The translations under genes and the position numbers were made by a program. A stretch of DNA of 64,000 bases. It comes from Clostridiaceae bacterium (GTDB lineage: Bacteria > Bacillota > Clostridia > Lachnospirales > Lachnospiraceae). The notes under the pieces are model-generated. The model was not told the DNA's origin and did not search any database. It saw nothing but the letters and a program-made list of their open reading frames with translations. Where the stretch lies: the NCBI GenBank assembly GCA_910575435.1, contig CAJTGI010000002.1, forward strand, positions 310,001-374,000, written 5' to 3'. Position 1 is the first letter of the stretch, and each line of letters starts with the position of its first letter. Positions 52,643 to 61,470 of this stretch are shown piece by piece.

Positions 52643-54358
52643 ATGGAAAGTTTTACAAAAGCGATTTCTGATTTTCTGACCCTGGTGGACGATGTGGTGT
52701 GGGGGCCGATTATGCTGGTTCTTCTGGTGGGGACGGGAGCGTTCCTGACTGTCCGCACCAAGGCGCTGTGCTGGAGGAATCTCCCTTATGCATTGCGCAG
52801 CGTGCTGAGCAGGGAGGCTCGGAAGAAAAAGGGCAAGGGGGACGTCTCTCCCTTTTCGGCCCTGACGACGGCCCTGGCGGCAACGATCGGAACGGGAAAT
52901 ATCGTGGGCGTGGCAACGGCCATGGTGTCCGGCGGTCCCGGTGCCCTGGTTTGGATGTGGATATCTGCCGCCTTCGGCATGACTTCCAAATTCAGCGAGT
53001 GCATGTTGGCGATTAAATACCGGGAGGTCAATGAACAGGGAGAGATGTCCGGCGGCCCCATGTACACCATGAGGAAGGCATTTAGGCATAAGGGGGTCGG
53101 CGCCGTGCTGGGATGGTTCTTTGCGCTTTTTGCTGTGCTGGCATCCTTCGGAATCGGCAATCTGACTCAGGCAAACTCTATTTCCAGCGCCCTGCATACT
53201 ACGTTCCACATTCCTGTGTGGGTGACGGGGGTTACGATCACGGTTCTGGCGCTTTTTATCATTCTGGGGGGAATCAAGTCTATTTCTAAGGTCTCTCAGG
53301 TGGTGGTTCCTCTGATGGCGGTATTCTATATTATTGCGGGAATTATTATTATATTAGGCAATCTTTCCAACGTTCCTTCTGGCCTGGCAATGATTTTTAA
53401 GATGGCATTTTCTGTCAAGGCAGTGGGCGGCGGTCTCTGCGGCAGCATCGTGGCCTCCATGATGCAGGCATTGCGCTTTGGCGTGGCCAGGGGCGTGTTC
53501 TCCAATGAGGCAGGCATGGGGTCTGCGGCCATTACTGCGGCTGCGGCAACCACGGACGACCCTGTGCGTCAGGGGTATATTAATATGACGGGCACATTCT
53601 GGGATACGATTGTAGTGTGTACCATAACAGGACTGTGCATTGCCAGTTCCGGCGTCCTCGGGAATACAGAGCTGGCGGCTAGCGGGACATACTTGGTAAG
53701 GGAAGACGGGGTGCAGATTAGTTCTGCCAAAGAGGGAGAGGACAAAGTCTTGGCGGTTGATTATGAGATGCGGGAGAAGGATGGGAGCATCCTGCTGACG
53801 CCAAAGGGCGGGGATGCCGCTGAACTTTCGCTTACCCTGAATAAAAAGGAAACGGAAGGAAAGATGAAGGATGGAATGAGGATGGATGATTCCGTCCCAG
53901 TGCTCTGCGGCGTATGGGATGACGCGGCGGGCAATCATCATATCTTCGATGATCAGGGGAAATACGAGTGCCAGGCTCTGGTAATTGGCTCAGCCCTTAC
54001 GATTCAGGCATTTGAGACGGTGCTGGGAGGCGCGGGGGGAGTGCTGATATCTATTGCCATCACGCTTTTTGCCTTTTCTACGATCTTAGGCTGGGAATAT
54101 CATGGAGAGAAAGCCTTTGAATACATATTTAAAACACACAGGTATAATATTGTGTACCGTATTTTCTTCTCCTTGCTAGCCTTTGTGGGGGCAACAACCA
54201 CATTGCAGATAGCATGGACGTTCTCGGATATTGCCAATGCGCTGATGGCGATTCCCAACCTGATCTGCATGCTTGCATTGAGCGGCGTGGTTAAGGGGGA
54301 GATGGAGCGATTCCAGACCGTGATTAGGGAAGAGAAGGCTCGGAGGAAACATGGATAG
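52643..54358 (+). CDS. Sodium:alanine/glycine symporter (AGCS) with soluble insertion
   Basis: The 571-residue product is an AGCS-family permease importing alanine or glycine with Na+. Family motifs include FSALTTALAATIGTGNIVGVA (about 70-90), GGPGALVWMW, MSGGPMYTM, RGVFSNEAGMGSA (about 290) and LFAFSTILGWEYHGEKA (near 475). Usual members have about 450-480 residues; here about 100 extra hydrophilic residues (about 340-442, LAASGTYLVREDG to FDDQGKYE) lie between helices. The ATG at 52643 gives the normal N-terminus; the upstream frame to 52550 is rejected. The AEC gene overlaps its end by 8 nt. Confidence 0.9.
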   Translation: MESFTKAISDFLTLVDDVVWGPIMLVLLVGTGAFLTVRTKALCWRNLPYALRSVLSREARKKKGKGDVSPFSALTTALAATIGTGNIVGVATAMVSGGPGALVWMWISAAFGMTSKFSECMLAIKYREVNEQGEMSGGPMYTMRKAFRHKGVGAVLGWFFALFAVLASFGIGNLTQANSISSALHTTFHIPVWVTGVTITVLALFIILGGIKSISKVSQVVVPLMAVFYIIAGIIIILGNLSNVPSGLAMIFKMAFSVKAVGGGLCGSIVASMMQALRFGVARGVFSNEAGMGSAAITAAAATTDDPVRQGYINMTGTFWDTIVVCTITGLCIASSGVLGNTELAASGTYLVREDGVQISSAKEGEDKVLAVDYEMREKDGSILLTPKGGDAAELSLTLNKKETEGKMKDGMRMDDSVPVLCGVWDDAAGNHHIFDDQGKYECQALVIGSALTIQAFETVLGGAGGVLISIAITLFAFSTILGWEYHGEKAFEYIFKTHRYNIVYRIFFSLLAFVGATTTLQIAWTFSDIANALMAIPNLICMLALSGVVKGEMERFQTVIREEKARRKHG

Positions 54359-55304
54359 TTTCATTTACAGCCTGAATGCGACTGTTCCCGTTTTTCTATT
54401 AATGATTCTAGGGAATGTACTGTATCGTCGGGGAATGCTGGACCGGCACTTCTCAGATGTGGCGGACAGGCTGGTGTTTAAGGTTTGTCTTCCCTGCATG
54501 CTCTTTATGAATCTTTCAGGAACGGACATTCGCAAAAATTTTGATGTGGCGTATTTGGGATTTTGTTTTGGCGTGACTCTGGCGTCCATTTTAGGAATTT
54601 GGGGGCTGGCTAGGATATTTCTGAGGGATAGGAGCATGGTGGGAGCCTTCGTGCAGGGTTCTTATCGTAGCAGCGCCGCCATTTTGGGCATTGCCTTCAT
54701 CGAGAATATTTATGGTTCCTCGGAAATGGCGCCGCTGATGATGCTGGGATCCGTGCCTCTTTATAATATTTTCGCAGTGGTAGTTCTCACGCTGGAAAAT
54801 GACCGGACGAGAGGACAGGCCCCGGGGAAAAAGATACGCCGGGCTTGTATCGGCGTGTTGAAAAATCCCATTATCATTTCAATCTTTTTGGGGCTTCTGG
54901 CATCCTATTTTCGTCTTGAACTGCCGGGGATGCTCGGTAGGGCGGCGGAGAATCTGGGGGCGATTACTTCGCCTTTAGCACTCGTGTCGATCGGCGTGTC
55001 CTTCCAAGGGCGGCATGCCTTGGCAAAATTGGGACAGACGGGCGTTGCGGCTTTTATGAAATTGGTGGGCTTTGCGGCAATATTTCTGCCTCTGGCGGTT
55101 TGGCTGGGATTTCGGGATCAGAAGCTGATTGCCATTATCATCATGCTGGCCTCGCCCTGCACTCCTACCGCCTATATCATGGCAAAAAATATGGGAGGGG
55201 ACTGGTCCCTGGCTTCCAGCATCGTGGTGGTTACCACCCTGCTTTCCTCCGTCACGCTGACGGGATGGATCTTCTTGGCAAGATGTCTGGGACTGGTATT
55301 TTGA
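54351..55304 (+). CDS. AEC-family (auxin efflux carrier-like) permease
   Basis: The 317-residue product is a ten-helix permease of the bile/arsenite/auxin-carrier group, as in bacterial malate or other organic-acid carriers. Typical features are LVFKVCLPCMLFMNLSG near residue 37, GSYRSSAAILGIAF, a charged middle loop (TLENDRTRGQAPGKKIRRA) and ASPCTPTAYIMAKNMGGD in the second half. Its ATG lies inside the end of the AGCS gene, so both are coupled. Substrate not readable. Confidence 0.85.
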   Translation: MDSFIYSLNATVPVFLLMILGNVLYRRGMLDRHFSDVADRLVFKVCLPCMLFMNLSGTDIRKNFDVAYLGFCFGVTLASILGIWGLARIFLRDRSMVGAFVQGSYRSSAAILGIAFIENIYGSSEMAPLMMLGSVPLYNIFAVVVLTLENDRTRGQAPGKKIRRACIGVLKNPIIISIFLGLLASYFRLELPGMLGRAAENLGAITSPLALVSIGVSFQGRHALAKLGQTGVAAFMKLVGFAAIFLPLAVWLGFRDQKLIAIIIMLASPCTPTAYIMAKNMGGDWSLASSIVVVTTLLSSVTLTGWIFLARCLGLVF

Positions 55305-55366
55305 TGGAAAATGACAATAAATCCAAGGAAAATATTGCTCGAATTGCCGCTGTGCCTGTTATTTTG

Positions 55367-55395
55367 TTGACAAGTATGACTTTCCACGATATAAT
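55367..55395 (+). promoter_or_regulatory. Perfect-consensus sigma-A promoter
   Basis: TTGACA (55367-55372), a 17-bp spacer and TATAAT (55390-55395): both hexamers and the spacing are exact consensus. Transcription would begin about 55402 and gives the following Lys-rich gene a leader of about 65 nt. Strong constitutive expression is expected. Confidence 0.85.
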
Positions 55396-55467
55396 AAAAT
55401 ATAGCAATAGCATATTGCAGAAATGTGGTATGGGGGTTGTAAATTAATTATTCAGGAGGTTTTTGTT

Positions 55468-56046
55468 ATGAGAACGATGTTTAAAAAGGCAGTTGCTCTT
55501 TTGATGGCGACTGCGGTAGTAGTATCTGGGGCAGCAGCAGTTAATGGCACGACGGCCAGCGCGGCAAAGAAGAAAGCAAAGTCTAAGACTTATAAGGTGC
55601 AGGCTCTTTATGCGGGCGTGCAGGGCAAGAATACTTGCTATTGGGTTGCCGGTGACGGTTCTAAAAAGAATAACGGCAAGGTATATGCCAAGAATGTAAA
55701 GATTACAAAGGGCAAGAAGACCAAGGTAACGATTACGATCAAGAATCCTACCAAGAAGAAGATTACTGCTGGCACCGTATTCACGGTTGATGTGATTAAT
55801 CTGCTGAAGGATTACAAGAAGAATAAGGTAAAGGTTTCCGGAGTAACTGTAAAGGCTGATGGCAAGAAGAAGAGCGCAAAGGCTTTTTCTGGATGTTTCG
55901 AGCCGAAGACCAAGCCGGGCAATTTCCGAATTTCTGTTTTCAATAAGTGGGGAACAGACGGGGATAACTCAGGAAAGGTGAACAAGGCAAAGAACTTTGC
56001 ATTCAAGAAGAACATTTCCATTTCTTTCACGATTCTTGCAAAATAA
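55468..56046 (+). CDS. Small secreted Lys-rich protein
   Basis: The 192-residue product has a signal peptide (about 1-34, AVVVSGAAAVNGTTASA) and a mature domain very rich in lysine (KKKAKSKTYKVQALYAG, KITKGKKTKVTITIKNPTKK). It looks like a single beta-sandwich with two cysteines (in NTCYW and SGCFEP). It does not contain the Big_2 domain or the repeat module of K1-K3. The ATG at 55468 follows TCAGGAGG; an upstream frame to 55423 is rejected. Expression should be high from the perfect promoter. Function unknown. Confidence 0.75.
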   Translation: MRTMFKKAVALLMATAVVVSGAAAVNGTTASAAKKKAKSKTYKVQALYAGVQGKNTCYWVAGDGSKKNNGKVYAKNVKITKGKKTKVTITIKNPTKKKITAGTVFTVDVINLLKDYKKNKVKVSGVTVKADGKKKSAKAFSGCFEPKTKPGNFRISVFNKWGTDGDNSGKVNKAKNFAFKKNISISFTILAK

Positions 56047-56095
56047 TGTGAATGTATGGCTGTGAAGAATTGCAGTTGTTACATATGAGAAATCG

Positions 56096-56127
56096 AGAAG
56101 AGGTCGCTATGCGGCCTCTTCTTTTTG
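56096..56127 (+). terminator. Intrinsic terminator after the Lys-rich gene
   Basis: AGAAGAGGTCGC and GCGGCCTCTTCT form a GC-containing stem with loop TAT, followed by TTTTTG. Confidence 0.85.
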
Positions 56128-56253
56128 TCGCTATGGATCTGTATATTTAAGGGTATATGGGGGCTTTCAATAGTATTTTGTTATTTGTCCTTTAAGATAA
56201 GTTTGTTAGAAAGAGAAAATATTAATATTTTTTTCCCATAAACGCTATTTTTC

Positions 56254-56262
56254 TGCTATAAT
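56254..56262 (+). promoter_or_regulatory. Extended -10 element before the aminotransferase gene
   Basis: TGCTATAAT is an extended -10 about 87 nt upstream of the start codon; no clear -35 hexamer is visible. The rest of the 302-nt gap is AT-rich and holds the preceding terminator. Confidence 0.5.
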
Positions 56263-56348
56263 AATTACTTGAAATATATATATCGCAGGAGTAGGATGGT
56301 GGGCTGGCGATATTTACTTCCATAGATCTTATGAAAAGGAGAGATTGC

Positions 56349-57635
56349 ATGATGAAAGCATACAAGGACATGAGCAGGGATGAGCTCCTGGCATTAAAAA
56401 GCAGTTTGGAAGAAGAGTATAAGACGGAGGAGGCAAAGGGCCTGTCTCTGAATATGGCGAGAGGAAAGCCTGGCGCGTCTCAGCTGGCGATTTCTATGCC
56501 CATGCTGGATGTGATTAACAGCAGTTCGGATATGAAAACTTTGCTGGGGAATGATACTAGGAACTATGGTGATTGGGATGGCATTGGCGAGTGCAGGCGG
56601 CTGGTTGCCGATATGATGGGAGTGAAAAAGGACAATGTGATTGTATGCGGCAATTCCAGCCTGAATATTATGTATGATACCGTGTCCCGCTCTATGCTTA
56701 TGGGAGTGAATGGGTCCACGCCCTGGTGCAAGCTAGACAAGGTCAAGTTTTTGTGCCCGGTTCCAGGATATGACAGACATTTTAAGATTACCGAGTTGTT
56801 TGGCATCGAGATGATTAACATTCCATTGAATGGGGATGGACCCGATATGGACCTGGTGGAGGAATATGTGAATAATGACGAGGCGGTAAAGGGAATCTGG
56901 TGCGTGCCGAAGTATTCCAATCCCACGGGCATATCATATTCTGACGAGGTGGTAAGGCGGTTTGCGAACCTGAAGCCAAAAGCGGCAGATTTTCGGATTT
57001 TTTGGGATAATGCCTATGGCATGCATCATTTGTATGAAGATGATCAGGATGAGATTCTGAATATATTGGAGGAGTGCGAGAAGGCTGGCAATCCAGACAT
57101 GGTTTATATTTTTGCATCCACTTCCAAGATTAGCTTTCCTGGATCTGGAATATCTGCAGTTGCCACTTCCTTTAAGAATATCGAGGATATCAAGAGGCAG
57201 ATGACCACGCAGATCATCGGCCATGACAAGATAAACCAGTTGCGCCATGTAAGGTTTTTCAGGGATTTGGATGGCCTGAAAGCCCATATGAAGAAACATG
57301 CCGAACTTCTCCGGCCGAAATTTGAGGCAGTGCTTACTACTCTGGATTCGGAACTTTCCGGACTTGGGATTGGAAGTTGGAATAAGCCCAAGGGGGGTTA
57401 TTTCATTTCCTTTGATGCTATGCCGGGATGCGCTAAGGCAATCGTTGCAAAGTGCAAGGCGTTGGGTGTGGTTCTTACCGGTGCTGGTGCCACGTTCCCC
57501 TATGGAAGGGACCCGGAGGATTCCAATATCCGCATTGCGCCCACATTCCCCACGCCGGAAGAAATGTTGGAGGCTACGAAAATCTTTGTACTTTGCGTGA
57601 AGCTTGCCTCTGTGGAGAAGTTGCTGGGAGAGTGA
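56349..57635 (+). CDS. Aspartate aminotransferase-type PLP enzyme
   Basis: The 428-residue product is a fold-type I aminotransferase of the distinct aspartate aminotransferase group (Asp_aminotransf): LNMARGKPGASQLAIS near residue 33, NYGDWDGIGECRRLVADMMG, PVPGYDRHF, WCVPKYSNPTGISYSDE, FWDNAYGMHHL and the PLP lysine in ASTSKISFPGSG (about 260). Reaction: transfer of the amino group between aspartate and 2-oxoglutarate. AAGGAGA precedes the ATG at 56349; 56352 is an alternative. It is monocistronic, bracketed by terminators. Confidence 0.9.
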   Translation: MMKAYKDMSRDELLALKSSLEEEYKTEEAKGLSLNMARGKPGASQLAISMPMLDVINSSSDMKTLLGNDTRNYGDWDGIGECRRLVADMMGVKKDNVIVCGNSSLNIMYDTVSRSMLMGVNGSTPWCKLDKVKFLCPVPGYDRHFKITELFGIEMINIPLNGDGPDMDLVEEYVNNDEAVKGIWCVPKYSNPTGISYSDEVVRRFANLKPKAADFRIFWDNAYGMHHLYEDDQDEILNILEECEKAGNPDMVYIFASTSKISFPGSGISAVATSFKNIEDIKRQMTTQIIGHDKINQLRHVRFFRDLDGLKAHMKKHAELLRPKFEAVLTTLDSELSGLGIGSWNKPKGGYFISFDAMPGCAKAIVAKCKALGVVLTGAGATFPYGRDPEDSNIRIAPTFPTPEEMLEATKIFVLCVKLASVEKLLGE

Positions 57636-57677
57636 GATTCCCTGGGATGGAACCGAGTGTTATCGTGAGAGACTGGA

Positions 57678-57714
57678 AGACGCCATGTAAAAATCATTTA
57701 CATGGCGTCTTTCT
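57678..57714 (+). terminator. Intrinsic terminator after the aminotransferase gene
   Basis: AGACGCCATGTAAA and TTTACATGGCGTCT form a perfect 14-bp stem around AATCA, followed by TTCTATT. Confidence 0.85.
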
Positions 57715-57858
57715 ATTAAAACAAAATAGATTCTTAGTTCATACGAGTATAAAACATTAGAATTAAGCATTAGGAAATGTGAAGAACAGCGGGAAAAGAA
57801 CGCATAGATTGAACAGCGGGCGCATACATTGTAAAAAAAGCATGGCAGGGAGAATGTC

Positions 57859-58116
57859 GTGAAAGGATATATGGAAGAGCGGGCGGTGGATGCTGCCCGA
57901 TATATTATCGAATACAATGCAACAGTGCGCCAGACGGCAAAGAAGATGGGCATCAGCAAAAGTACCGTACATAAAGATGTTACCGAGCGTTTGCAGGGCA
58001 TCAACCCGGCACTGGCAACAGAGGCGAGAAAAGTATTGGACAAAAACAAATCCGAGCGTCACATCCGGGGAGGGATGGCGACCAAGGAGAAGTATCTGCA
58101 CGAAAAGAGAAAATAG
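57859..58116 (+). CDS. spoIIID: Stage III sporulation transcription factor SpoIIID
   Basis: SpoIIID is a small DNA-binding regulator of mother-cell sporulation genes. The 85-residue product matches it across its length: MEERAVDAARYIIEYNATVRQ, helix-turn-helix MGISKSTVHKDVTERLQGIN (about residues 31-50) and the basic C-terminal SERHIRGGMATKEKYLHEK. It starts at a GTG behind GCAGGGAGA. The usual neighbour mreB is not present. It shows that the organism is a spore former; CotH-like and Lys-rich proteins elsewhere may or may not belong to that programme. Confidence 0.93.
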   Translation: MKGYMEERAVDAARYIIEYNATVRQTAKKMGISKSTVHKDVTERLQGINPALATEARKVLDKNKSERHIRGGMATKEKYLHEKRK

Positions 58117-58150
58117 AAAGAATGCGCTGGAAAATCATTCTTTCTATTTT
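58110..58150 (+). terminator. Intrinsic terminator after spoIIID
   Basis: AAAATAGAAAGAAT (58110-58123) pairs with ATTCTTTCTATTTT (58137-58150). The stem begins inside the last codons of spoIIID. Confidence 0.7.
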
Positions 58151-58252
58151 CGTAATATAATATTTGCCAGAATATTGGAAAATGTATAAAATCGGCAGCC
58201 GCAGGGAACGCATGCGTTCCCTTTTTGCATGCCGCTGTGGGTGCATGCCGAA

Positions 58253-60685
58253 TTACTCGGCTTCATTCAGTTTGCGGATTGTTTCTTGAATCTGATCGTA
58301 AGTCAGCTCCTCTCCGCTGAAAGAAAGGATGGAATGAAGAGGCGTCCCGGCAAACATGGCTTTCATCAGTTCGGCGGTTCCCTGATCTTCATCTTCCCGC
58401 TGGCCCACATCTGCAAATCCGCTGGTATTCAGCAATTCGTCCAGGATCTCGGGATGGCTGGAGAAAAGGTCTACATCTTCACAGGTGGTAATATCCCAGG
58501 CACAGAAGGGGAGACGCTTGGTGGATGTGATTTCTATGGGCTGGCACAGAGGCAAATCCCTAGATGATTTTCCTAGGCAGATTTGATAGATGCCACTCTC
58601 CACGAACCAGTCGTGAGCCGTCTCATTGAAATAGGCAAAGGAGCGGTAGTCCAATGAAAAGGTAACCGTCTTGGTCTCCCCAGGCTGCAGGCAGACTTTC
58701 TTGAAGTCCCGCAGTTCTCTCTCAGGCCGGTTTTCCATGCCAATGAAGTTCTTGATATATAATTGCACGATCTCTTTGCCAGGACGCTGGCCTGCATTGG
58801 TCACGTCTATGGAAATTTCTATCCTGTCGGTGTCCTTTGCTCTCGGAATCACAGCATTCTCGGTCTGGTTGGTGCTATCCGGTGTCGTGCAACTGCTGTC
58901 GTTGGCAGCAGATTGGTTTCCAGCCAATGTGACAGGAATGTCGTTCACGCGGATGGACAGATTGCCATACTGATACTCCGTATAGCTTAATCCGTGTCCG
59001 AAGGGGAAGAGGACATCCATCTTTTTTTTATCGTAATATCGGTATCCGATGAATACTCCTTCGCTGTAGTTCACCTCATTGCGGCTTCCCGGGAAATTCA
59101 GGTAGGAGGGGTTGTCTTCCAGCCGCAGGGGGAAGGTTTCCGCCAGCTTGCCACAGGGATTCGCCTTGCCGGTGAGTAAGTCCGCCGCGGCACTTCCGCT
59201 GGCTTGGCCGGCCAGGTACATTTCCAAGATTGCATTGACCTTGTCTTTCCAGGGCATGGTGACGGGAGCGCCATTGTGGAGGACGACCACCACATGCTTT
59301 TGTACATCGCAGATGCGCTCTATCAATATGTTTTGGCATTCTGGCATGTTTAGATGTGTTCGGTCATAGCCCTCTCCCTCAAAAGCGTCTGGCAATCCGA
59401 CGAACAGTACCGCTACATCTGCAGTCCGCGCTTTTTCTATTGCATCTTCCATCATTGCCTCGTCTATTTTGTCCTCTTCTGTCAGGTAGCCTTCCGCATA
59501 GGTGATATCGTAGTTTGGAGTGGCTGTTGGAGGGCAGTCTTGATTTTCAATACCTTTCTCGCTGGAGGACTGGCCCAATGCCTGGAAAGCATCCAGGGCA
59601 GAGTCCACTTTCCAGCAGTTGATATGGCTGGAGCCGCCTCCCTGAATGCGGGGGGATTTTGCAAATGCCCCGATAATAGCCAGTTTCTGGCCGGATTTTA
59701 GCGGAAGGATGCCGTCATTTTGCAGAAGTACCGCAGATTCAGCAGCGGTTTTCCGTGCAATAGCATGGTGTTTCTCCTTATTATAAGCAGGTTTTTTCTC
59801 GGGCTTGTGGGAAATATATTCTTGCACCATGGACAGAATCCGGCGAACGCTGGTGTCCAGCACATCTTCTTCAAGATCGCCTTCCTGCACGGCTTTTACA
59901 ATCTGCTTATCCGTCTCGCCGTGGCAGTCCGGCATCTCCAAATCCAATCCTGCTTGCAGGGCAGGGATTCTTTTGTTCATTGCGCCCCAGTCTGTCATGA
60001 CAAGTCCGCCAAATCCCCATTCCTTTCGCAGCACGTCGTCTAAAAGCCATTTGTTCTCACAGGAATAAACCCCGTTAATTCGATTGTAGCTGCACATGAC
60101 GGTCCAAGGCTTTGCTTCCTTTATGACCTTTTCAAAGGCGGCCAGGTAGATTTCTCTCAGAACCCGCTCGCTTGCCATGGCGCTGATGCTCATGCGCCGC
60201 CATTCCTGGTTGTTGGCGGCAAAGTGCTTCAGGCTGGTTCCCACATGATGGCTCTGCACCCCTTTTACCAGGGCGGTGCCCAGTTCCCCGGCAAGGCAGG
60301 GGTCTTCGGAATAGTATTCAAAGTTCCTTCCGCATAGGGGAGAGCGTTTCATATTGATGCCAGGGCCTAAGAGTACCGCTACGTCCTCGGCCAAGCACTC
60401 CTCGCCCAGGGCATCTCCCACCTGGAAGAGCAAATCCCTGTCCCAGGAGCATGCCATGGCGGAGGCGGTGGGGAAGCAGATGGCCTTGATGCTTTCCGCA
60501 ATGCCCATATGGTCTACATCCTCCTCCTGCTTTCGCAGTCCGTGGGGGCCGTCGGATACGGTCACAGCAGGGATTCCCAGTTCCTCGAAGGATTCTGTGC
60601 GCCAAAAGTCCGCGCCGGAGCAGAGACTTGCTTTCTGCTCCAGTGTCATTTTATGCAGTATTTCTTCAACGTCAAATGTTTTCAA
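58253..60685 (-). CDS. GH3-family beta-glycosidase
   Basis: The 810-residue product has no signal peptide and the full GH3 plan: N-terminal barrel with TVSDGPHGLRKQ, GPGINMKRSPLCGRNFEYYS, KHFAANNQEWRR and the nucleophile aspartate in GLVMTDWGAM (about 231), then a C-terminal alpha/beta domain (GGGSSHINCWKVDSALDA, FEGEGYDRTHL) and a fibronectin III-like domain (about 600-700). The fibronectin part contains an acidic insertion, AANDSSCTTPDSTNQTEN. The substrate could be a cellodextrin or other beta-glucoside taken up by the cell. It starts at a TTG at 60685, with AAAGG about 12 nt upstream; this start is uncertain. Confidence 0.9.
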   Translation of the reverse strand: MKTFDVEEILHKMTLEQKASLCSGADFWRTESFEELGIPAVTVSDGPHGLRKQEEDVDHMGIAESIKAICFPTASAMACSWDRDLLFQVGDALGEECLAEDVAVLLGPGINMKRSPLCGRNFEYYSEDPCLAGELGTALVKGVQSHHVGTSLKHFAANNQEWRRMSISAMASERVLREIYLAAFEKVIKEAKPWTVMCSYNRINGVYSCENKWLLDDVLRKEWGFGGLVMTDWGAMNKRIPALQAGLDLEMPDCHGETDKQIVKAVQEGDLEEDVLDTSVRRILSMVQEYISHKPEKKPAYNKEKHHAIARKTAAESAVLLQNDGILPLKSGQKLAIIGAFAKSPRIQGGGSSHINCWKVDSALDAFQALGQSSSEKGIENQDCPPTATPNYDITYAEGYLTEEDKIDEAMMEDAIEKARTADVAVLFVGLPDAFEGEGYDRTHLNMPECQNILIERICDVQKHVVVVLHNGAPVTMPWKDKVNAILEMYLAGQASGSAAADLLTGKANPCGKLAETFPLRLEDNPSYLNFPGSRNEVNYSEGVFIGYRYYDKKKMDVLFPFGHGLSYTEYQYGNLSIRVNDIPVTLAGNQSAANDSSCTTPDSTNQTENAVIPRAKDTDRIEISIDVTNAGQRPGKEIVQLYIKNFIGMENRPERELRDFKKVCLQPGETKTVTFSLDYRSFAYFNETAHDWFVESGIYQICLGKSSRDLPLCQPIEITSTKRLPFCAWDITTCEDVDLFSSHPEILDELLNTSGFADVGQREDEDQGTAELMKAMFAGTPLHSILSFSGEELTYDQIQETIRKLNEAE

Positions 60686-60889
60686 TTAATCACCGTGCCT
60701 TTCTGTGTGGTATAGCAATGAAATCATCATCTATAAAAGTCGATTGCTGCGTGCTCTGCACTCTTGCAATCGCCACCTGCATCTGCAATCCGGGCTGATG
60801 CCCTGCTTGCTCATTTTGGTGGTGCGCAAAATGCCCAAGCATGCTTATATGTAGGCGTGTAGCATGCTCGTTCATTTTGCTTTACTTTT
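60686..60889. other. Gap upstream of the GH3 gene and rpoB: hairpins
   Basis: No gene is seen. Inverted repeats include CGATTGC/GCAATCG (about 60743-60772) and GCATGC/GCATGC (about 60841-60870). Together with the following two elements they fill the 785-nt gap before rpoB. Confidence 0.45.
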
Positions 60890-60896
60890 CTATATA

Positions 60897-61056
60897 GATT
60901 AGGGTGTCAAAAGGTCTGAATTTCCCTTGCAGGCTAATTTTCCCAATCTTGCACCACGATATCTATCAACGATGCGCCGCATCGCCTCAAGATATTGTGG
61001 CACAATCTTTAAAAAATTATCTCTGCAATGAAAATGGACCTTTTGACACCCTAATC
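60897..61056. mobile_element. 160-bp MITE-like element with 7-bp target duplication
   Basis: The ends are a perfect 20-bp inverted repeat: GATTAGGGTGTCAAAAGGTC (60897-60916) and its complement (61037-61056). The arms continue to pair imperfectly through TTGCAGG, TAATTTT and CCACGATATCT to a central GATGCG/CGCATC hairpin. The direct repeat CTATATA flanks it (60890-60896 and 61057-61063). There is no coding sequence. The end sequence differs from that of the 7.3-kb element, so it is a second family. Confidence 0.75.
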
Positions 61057-61226
61057 CTATATAAAAATAAAAATGAGCACTTGACATCCCCAGCCTTTGG
61101 TGGTAAGATGAAAAATGCACTATTGTGGCTGACTATACGATAAAACCCTTGTGAAATAGTATATCACAAGATGAGGCAAATGAAAAGCCTCTGTCAGAAA
61201 TTGGACAATATCGACTATAGATGTTT

Positions 61227-61424
61227 GTTGCTATTCACAGCCGCTCATCCCTTCGCGCGATAGCCCCGCTGCCTATCGGCATCGATCGAATGCCGCAATG
61301 CGGCTTTGGCTCTCTTATGGTGGGATGAACAGCTTTCGCAGTCCATAGATTGGAGATGTTTTGTCTCTCGCAAGCAAGTTTGGCGGGGCAGCACAATTTC
61401 TAATCTATGACCGTGCATAGTAAC
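61227..61424. repeat. 198-bp inverted-end element of the 7.3-kb family
   Basis: GTTGCTATTCACAGCC at the left and GACCGTGCATAGTAAC at the right are the same ends as those of the element at 7297-7393 (two mismatches in all). The interior differs and is GC-richer. Flanking 8-mers (AGATGTTT and ATGGGATG) do not match, so the insertion is older or the ends have drifted. It lies 47 nt before the rpoB start. Confidence 0.6.
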
Positions 61425-61470
61425 ATGGGATGCCACAAAATACTCTATAAAAATAAGGAGTGAATTATCC

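Noticed and set aside
53354-53941. 195-codon minus-strand frame in the symporter gene
   Set aside because: It is antisense to a conserved transporter and lacks any start context.
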